From Actinomycetes bacterium (GTDB lineage Bacteria; Actinomycetota; CALGFH01): DNA of 9,540 bases. Location: NCBI GenBank assembly GCA_030146615.1, contig JASLBL010000051.1, forward strand, positions 1 to 9,540. The letters are read 5' to 3'. The first letter of the stretch is position 1; each line of letters starts with the position of its first letter. Positions 5,665-9,540 of this stretch are shown here, in pieces. The notes beneath the pieces were generated by a model. The model was not told the origin of the DNA. It did no database searches and saw only the letters and a list, made by a program, of their open reading frames with translations. The translations under genes and the position numbers were made by a program.

Positions 5665-6912
5665 ATGCAGCGGCGCACAGATCCAAGCAGTCCCCGGCTC
5701 CTGACCGCGCTGGTGTGCGCGTTGCTCCTGCTGCTCACGGCGTGCGCCGGCGACGAGGAGGGCGACGGCGGGACCGGCGGCAGCGGGCCGATCGTGGTCG
5801 GTGGCACCCTGGGGCTGACCGGCCAGTACTCCGGGCCGTCGGCCGCGTACAAGGCCACCTACGAGTTCTGGGCCAACCAGGTCAACCAGCAGGGCGGGCT
5901 GCTCGGCCGGAAGGTTGAGCTGCGCATCTACGACGACGAGAGCAACCCGACCACGGCGCAGCAGCTCTTCCAGCGCTTGATCAACCAGGACCAGGCCAGC
6001 CTGCTGCTGGCCCCGTACACCACCGCCGTCGGCGGCGCCGTGGTGCCCCTGACCGAGCGGGCCGGCAAGGTCCTGTGGGACGCCGGCTTCGTGAGCGCCA
6101 AGCTGCACGACGAGAGCAAGCTGCTGGTCACCTCCTGGCCGTACCAGGAGCCCGAGTACCCGAGGCCGTTCTTCGAGCTGTTCAACACCCTGCCGGCCGA
6201 CCAGAAGCCGAAGACCCTGGCGGTGGTCACCGCCCAGAACCCGTTCACCCTGGTGGCCAGGGACGGCTACAAGGGGCAGGGCGGCGTGCTCAACTACGCC
6301 AAGGAGCAGGGCATCCGCGTCGTCTACAACGAGGAGTACGACACCCGGGCGACCGACCTCAGCGGGCTCATCCAGGGCGCCAAGGCGGCCAGGCCGGACG
6401 CGTTCATCGCCCTCAGCCTGCCCAACGACGCGGCCCTGATCGCCCGCACCGTCAGCCAGCTCGCCTTCGCGCCCAAGCTCTACTGCTCGTGCGGGTCGCA
6501 GGTGACCACCCTGCCCAACTGGAAGGACCTGGGCGCGGCCGCCAACAACGTGTTCTCGACCACGACGGCATGGCCCACGCAGGACGACCCGGGCCTGCAG
6601 GACCTGTTCACCCACCTGCAGGAGCGGTTCGGCTACACGCAGCTCCCGGCCTATGCGGCCGGCGGCCTGGCCATCCTCCAGGTCATGGAGCAGGCCGTCA
6701 AAGGCGCCAACACCCTTGACCAGCAGAAGCTGCGCGAGTACGTGGGCAACAACACGTTCAAGACGGCCGTCGGCGACTTCAAGTACAAGCCGGACGGGAC
6801 CCTGGAGTTCGGTGCCCTCCTGGTCCAGTACCAGGGGAACAAGAACGAGGTCGTGTGGCCGGACGACGTGAAGACGGGCGACGCGAGGATCCCGTTCAAG
6901 TCCGGCCAGTAG
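5665..6912 (+). CDS. ABC transporter substrate-binding lipoprotein, type-1 periplasmic-binding fold (LivJ/K-like)
   Basis: This 415-residue protein begins with an Arg-rich n-region, a hydrophobic stretch (12-25) and the lipobox LTAC, with Cys27 as the lipidation site. An acidic Gly-rich linker (28-42) tethers it to the membrane surface. The mature part starts IVVGGTLGLTGQYSG and follows the leucine/isoleucine/valine-binding protein pattern: NQQGGLLGRKVEL, a DDESNP segment after strand 2, LLAPYTTAVGGAVVPLTE as ligand-contacting loop, and a C-terminal YAAGGLAILQVMEQAVKGA helix. It captures the ligand for the HAAT-family importer encoded next. Such proteins bind branched-chain or other amino acids, amides, urea and aromatic or short-chain acids, so the name does not fix the ligand. 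The start is ATG 5665, not an earlier in-frame codon, because AAAGGAG (5651-5657) precedes it and the signal peptide begins there. Confidence 0.92.
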   Translation: MQRRTDPSSPRLLTALVCALLLLLTACAGDEEGDGGTGGSGPIVVGGTLGLTGQYSGPSAAYKATYEFWANQVNQQGGLLGRKVELRIYDDESNPTTAQQLFQRLINQDQASLLLAPYTTAVGGAVVPLTERAGKVLWDAGFVSAKLHDESKLLVTSWPYQEPEYPRPFFELFNTLPADQKPKTLAVVTAQNPFTLVARDGYKGQGGVLNYAKEQGIRVVYNEEYDTRATDLSGLIQGAKAARPDAFIALSLPNDAALIARTVSQLAFAPKLYCSCGSQVTTLPNWKDLGAAANNVFSTTTAWPTQDDPGLQDLFTHLQERFGYTQLPAYAAGGLAILQVMEQAVKGANTLDQQKLREYVGNNTFKTAVGDFKYKPDGTLEFGALLVQYQGNKNEVVWPDDVKTGDARIPFKSGQ

Positions 6913-6938
6913 CCCACTCGGCGCCGGGAGGAGGCAAC

Positions 6939-7676
6939 GTGGCTGCGGCAGGAAGCCTGCGGGTCACCGGGCTGAGCAAGCGGTTCGGCGGCCTCCAGGC
7001 GGTGGCCGACGTCACCTTCACCGTCGAGCCGGGCACCATCCTCGGCCTGATCGGGCCCAACGGGTCGGGCAAGACCACGACCCTGAACCTGCTCAACGGC
7101 GCCGTGAAGCCGGACAGCGGCATGGTGCGCATCGGCGACCACGACCTGAGCGGACGCTCCAGCCGCGAGGTCGTAGCCCACGGCGTGACCCGCACCTTCC
7201 AGAACCCGCGCGTGTTCTCCACCGTGACCGCGCTCGAGAACCTGCTCGTGCCGACCCTGCACCAGCGGGGCGGCCGCGCGCAGACCGAGCGCAAGGCGCT
7301 CGACCTGCTCGACTTCGTCGGCCTGGCCGCCCACCGGGACACCCCGGCCAGCGAGCTCAGCGGCGGCCAGCAGAAACTGCTGGAGTTCGTCCGCGCCCTG
7401 GTCACTGACCCGGTCGTCGTGCTCATGGACGAGCCCTTCGCCGGGGTCCACCCGAGCGTCAAGGAGCTGATGCGCACACGCGTCCGCGAGCGCAACGAGC
7501 AGGGCACCTCGTTCGTGATCGTGAGCCACGAGATCCCCGACCTCATGCGCCTCTGCGACTCGGTCATCTGCATGAGCGAGGGCAGGATCGTCGCCCAGGG
7601 CTCACCCGAGGAGGTCACCGCCGACCAGCAGGTCATCGAGGCCTACCTCGGCCACGGCCACCGGGGTGTGGCATGA
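6939..7676 (+). CDS. ABC transporter ATP-binding protein, LivG-type
   Basis: This 245-residue cytoplasmic ATPase powers the importer. It has Walker A GPNGSGKT (39-46), Q-loop Gln88 within TRTFQNPRVF, signature LSGGQ (140-144), Walker B VVVLMDEP (159-166) and switch His197. The phrase TFQNPRVFSTVTALENLLV is characteristic of the LivG branch. The LivG-typical long insert between Walker A and signature is comparatively short. The start is GTG 6939, directly behind the strong site GGGAGGAGG (6926-6934), 26 bp after the binding-protein stop; longer in-frame starts would overlap the preceding gene. It ends in an ATGA overlap with the second ATPase, indicating translational coupling and 1:1 production. 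It should pair with that ATPase as a heterodimer. Confidence 0.92.
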   Translation: MAAAGSLRVTGLSKRFGGLQAVADVTFTVEPGTILGLIGPNGSGKTTTLNLLNGAVKPDSGMVRIGDHDLSGRSSREVVAHGVTRTFQNPRVFSTVTALENLLVPTLHQRGGRAQTERKALDLLDFVGLAAHRDTPASELSGGQQKLLEFVRALVTDPVVVLMDEPFAGVHPSVKELMRTRVRERNEQGTSFVIVSHEIPDLMRLCDSVICMSEGRIVAQGSPEEVTADQQVIEAYLGHGHRGVA

Positions 7677-8446
7677 GCGCCGGCCCGGCCAGCGCGCCCG
7701 GCGCCGGCACCCCGGCCGCCGCCCAGGACGCCGGCCTGCGCATGGAGGGCGTGACCGCCGGCTACCTGCAACACGACGTGGTCCTGGACGACGTCACGAT
7801 CGAGGCCAGGTCGGGCAAGGTGACGGCCGTGCTCGGGCCCAACGGCTCGGGCAAGTCCACCGCGCTGCGGGTGCTGTACGGCTTCCTGCCCCCCAGGGCC
7901 GGGCGCGTCACCCTGGACGGCCGCGACGTGACCGGCCTGGCCGTGGATGAGCGCCTGGCCGCCGGGATCGCCTTCCTTCCCCAGGGCCGCTCGGTCTTTC
8001 CGCGCCTGACCGTGGAGGAGAACCTGCGCCTCGGCGCTTGGCGGCTTCGGCGTAGGCCGGCCGAGCTGCGCGCCGCCGTGGACCGGATGCTGGAGCGCTA
8101 CCCGACCCTGGCCAAGCTGCGCGGGCGGGAGGCGGGCAGCCTGAGCGGCGGGCAGGCCCGGCTGCTTGAGTTCGGCCGCACGCTGGTCCTGGACCCGGCC
8201 GTGGTGCTGGTGGACGAGCCGAGCGTGGGGCTCGCGCCCGTGCTGGTCGACGAGGTCTACCAGGAGCTGGCCCGGATCAAGGAGGAGCAGCGCACGGTGC
8301 TGCTCGTCGACCAGAACGTCCGGTCGGCCGTCGAGCTGGCCGACCACGTCTACACCCTCGCCTACGGCCGCAACCACCTCCAGGGGGCCAAGGACGAGTT
8401 CACCGGCAGGCTGGACGAGCTGATCAAAGCCTGGCTGCAACTGTAA
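7673..8446 (+). CDS. ABC transporter ATP-binding protein, LivF-type
   Basis: This 257-residue second ATPase of the importer has Walker A GPNGSGKS (55-62), Q-loop Gln104 (FLPQGRSVFP), signature LSGGQ (157-161) and Walker B VVLVDEPSVGLAP (177-189). At the switch position it has LLVDQN (210-215) instead of His. The LivF branch usually reads LLVEQN here, so the Gln is normal for the group. The phrases PQGRSVFPRLTVEENLRLGA and DEPSVGLAP are strong LivF markers. The N-terminal 20 residues are Ala/Gly/Pro-rich and lack homology; a later start at Met24 (7742) would give the standard core, but the ATGA overlap with the upstream gene favours 7673. The permease gene follows after 15 bp. Confidence 0.92.
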   Translation: MSAGPASAPGAGTPAAAQDAGLRMEGVTAGYLQHDVVLDDVTIEARSGKVTAVLGPNGSGKSTALRVLYGFLPPRAGRVTLDGRDVTGLAVDERLAAGIAFLPQGRSVFPRLTVEENLRLGAWRLRRRPAELRAAVDRMLERYPTLAKLRGREAGSLSGGQARLLEFGRTLVLDPAVVLVDEPSVGLAPVLVDEVYQELARIKEEQRTVLLVDQNVRSAVELADHVYTLAYGRNHLQGAKDEFTGRLDELIKAWLQL

Positions 8447-8461
8447 GAGGGAGGATCCGCC

Positions 8462-9340
8462 GTGTCGCTGAACCAGTTCATGCAGACCCTCGCGAACGGG
8501 CTGCTGCTGGGCTGCGTCTACGCGGCGTTCGCGCTCGGGCTGAGCCTCGTGCTCGGCATCCTCGGCCTGGTCAACGTGGCCCACAGCGCGATCCTGATCC
8601 TGGCCGCGCTGGTGTACTGGCAGCTCGTCAACGGGGTGGGGATCGACCCGCTGCTGGCCATCCCGCTCGTGGTCGCGGCCTTCTTCCTGGCCGGGACGGC
8701 GCTGGAGAGCACGATCGTGCGCCGGATCGAGCGCGAGCCGAACACCACCGCCCTGCTGGTGTTCTTTGGCACGATGGTGGCGATCGAGAGCATCGCCGTG
8801 CTGGTCTGGACGACCGACACGCGCACCGTCCGGCCCGCGTACCTGGACACGGTCTGGCGCTTCGGCCAGATCGGCGTCCCGGTGAGCCGGGTCGTCACCG
8901 CCGCGCTCACGCTGGTGCTGCTGGGCGGGCTGCACCTGTTCCTGACCCGGACCCTGACCGGCGCGGCCATCCGCGGCATGGCCCAGAACCGCGACGTGGC
9001 CGCGATGGTGGGCATCAGGGTCCGGCGCCTCGGCATCTGGGTGTTCGCGGCCGGGACGGCGCTGGCCGCCTTCGGCGGGACCGTGCTCGCCCTCGTCCTG
9101 CCCTTCAGCCCGCAGGAGCACGTGCGCTGGCTGGCCTGGGCCTTCCTGATCGTGATCGTGGGTGGGCTCGGGAGCACGCGCAACACCCTGCTCGCCGGCC
9201 TCCTGGTCGGCTTGGTGGAGGCCTTCGTCGGGGTGCTGCTGCCGTTCCAGTACGTCTACTTCGTCGTCTACACCCTGCTGGTCGTCGCCCTGCTCGCCCG
9301 CCGTGAGGGTCTCGGCGGGTCGCAGGCGCGCACGATCTGA
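8462..9340 (+). CDS. Branched-chain amino acid-type ABC permease, LivH-like
   Basis: This 292-residue integral membrane permease has about eight hydrophobic segments. The N-terminus NGLLLGCVYAAFALGLSLVL and LGLVNVAHSAILILAA match the LivH opening (usually Asn-Gly-Leu...Gly...Tyr-Ala-Leu and Leu-Asn-Phe-Ala-His-Gly). A cytoplasmic coupling-helix region RGMAQNRDVAAMVGI (171-185) contacts the ATPases. VIVGGLGSTRNTLLAGLLVG (231-250) is the conserved Gly-rich segment before the last helices. The usual Phe and Gly of the first motif are Val and Ser (NVAHSA), which may reflect a different substrate. The start is GTG 8462 behind GAGGGAGGAT. It should pair with the LivM-type permease that begins 28 bp later. 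The final bases of the gene (from 9330) lie inside the terminal inverted repeat, but its reading frame and stop appear normal. Confidence 0.9.
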   Translation: MSLNQFMQTLANGLLLGCVYAAFALGLSLVLGILGLVNVAHSAILILAALVYWQLVNGVGIDPLLAIPLVVAAFFLAGTALESTIVRRIEREPNTTALLVFFGTMVAIESIAVLVWTTDTRTVRPAYLDTVWRFGQIGVPVSRVVTAALTLVLLGGLHLFLTRTLTGAAIRGMAQNRDVAAMVGIRVRRLGIWVFAAGTALAAFGGTVLALVLPFSPQEHVRWLAWAFLIVIVGGLGSTRNTLLAGLLVGLVEAFVGVLLPFQYVYFVVYTLLVVALLARREGLGGSQARTI

Positions 9341-9540
9341 CGCCGCACCGCCCGGGAGGCGCGAGAGGATGGCTACCCCAACCGGCAAGTCCCCGGAGCC
9401 CGCCGCCGAGGCGACCCGGCGGCCGCCGGCTCGCCCGCGCCCGGGGCCGGCCGGGTCGCCTCGGCGGCGGGCTCCGGGGACTTGCCGGTTGGGGTAGCCA
9501 TCCTCTCGCGCCTCCCGGGCGGTGCGGCGTCAGATCGTGC
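9330..9540. repeat. Perfect 91-bp inverted repeat with 29-nt centre at the window end
   Basis: Bases 9330-9420 and 9450-9540 are exact reverse complements, separated by 9421-9449 and centred on 9435. The left arm contains the LivH stop, its intergenic gap and the LivM start; the right arm repeats them inverted and ends exactly at the last base. A perfect fold-back ending at the edge of the sequence is typical of chimeric read or assembly artefacts at contig ends. A genuine hairpin is possible but would destroy the expected second permease. Confidence 0.9.
9369..9449 (+). CDS. Start of LivM-type permease gene, truncated
   Basis: ATG 9369 follows the Shine-Dalgarno-like CGGGAGGCG/GAGAGGA and opens a frame beginning MATPTGKSPEPAAEAT, then Arg/Pro-rich. 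The position, directly after the LivH-type gene in an operon with two ATPases and one permease, is where the second permease (LivM type) is expected; a polar, Pro-rich N-terminal extension is common there. No membrane helix is reached before the sequence folds back on itself, so identity rests on context alone. From 9450 on, the bases are the reverse complement of 9330-9420 and should not be read as this gene; the apparent stop at 9495-9497 is inside that copy. Confidence 0.5.

Noticed and set aside
4143..5858. 571-codon antisense open frame
   Set aside because: It is opposite the cupin, dehydrogenase and binding-protein genes, has low-complexity Gly/Arg/Asp/Val-rich composition and no motif. 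Long antisense frames are expected in GC-rich coding DNA.
5491..6615. 374-codon antisense open frame
   Set aside because: It is opposite the binding-protein gene with biased composition and no recognisable domain.
6855..6938. Upstream extension of the LivG-type ATPase
   Set aside because: It would overlap the binding-protein gene. The strong Shine-Dalgarno and family N-terminus point to GTG 6939.
7643..9388. 581-codon antisense open frame
   Set aside because: It is the shadow of the two ATPase genes and the LivH gene: Gln/His/Asp/Gly-rich with no domain, and the sense strand has complete family motifs.
1..9540. CRISPR array, rRNA, complete mobile element
   Set aside because: No regularly spaced identical repeats, no rRNA-like conserved stretch and no transposase or integrase coding were seen.

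Overview
The window is GC-rich, has several GTG starts, good Shine-Dalgarno sites, and a lipoprotein-anchored binding protein. Together with a CPBP protease, a fragment resembling the dienelactone-hydrolase family, and remnants of a TPR-type regulator and an FHA protein, this suggests a high-GC Gram-positive bacterium (actinobacterium-like). That placement is inferred from style and gene content only.

Left half (1 to about 4220): mostly broken genes, with one clear intact gene. It opens with the last 32 codons of an alpha/beta-hydrolase. Next come a frameshifted C-terminal remnant of an unidentified conserved protein (minus), an intact CPBP-family membrane protease (minus), and an aldo/keto reductase that has lost its N-terminal part (minus). 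About 50 bp from the break lies a perfect tRNA 3' end (T arm, acceptor strand and CCA) without a matching 5' half. A stretch with short repeats follows, then a decayed TPR-repeat C-terminus of an ATPase/cyclase-type regulator (plus), then a frameshifted FHA-domain gene (minus). This looks like a region of repeated insertion, deletion and decay, possibly around a tRNA-derived attachment site.

Right half (about 3890 to 9540): one coherent plus-strand operon. A near-consensus sigma-70-type promoter (TTGACA, 17 bp, CACAAT) is followed directly by a 31-bp palindrome with 15-bp perfect arms, placed where a repressor would block initiation. After a leader of about 310 nt come a cupin protein, a beta-hydroxyacid dehydrogenase, a lipoprotein type-1 periplasmic-binding protein, two LivG/LivF-type ABC ATPases, a LivH-type permease and the first codons of the LivM-type permease. 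Gaps are short (12 to 40 bp), with one ATGA overlap. The simplest reading is an inducible uptake and oxidation operon: the HAAT-family transporter imports a small carboxylate, amino acid or related compound, the dehydrogenase acts on a 3-hydroxyacid or semialdehyde derived from it, and the cupin acts as a small metal-dependent enzyme or sensor in the same pathway. The substrate cannot be read from the sequence.

The last 211 bases form a perfect inverted repeat (two 91-bp arms, 29-nt centre) that folds the LivH end and LivM start back on themselves and runs exactly to the window edge. This is most likely an assembly or amplification fold-back artefact, so LivM should be treated as truncated by data limits and not by biology until checked.
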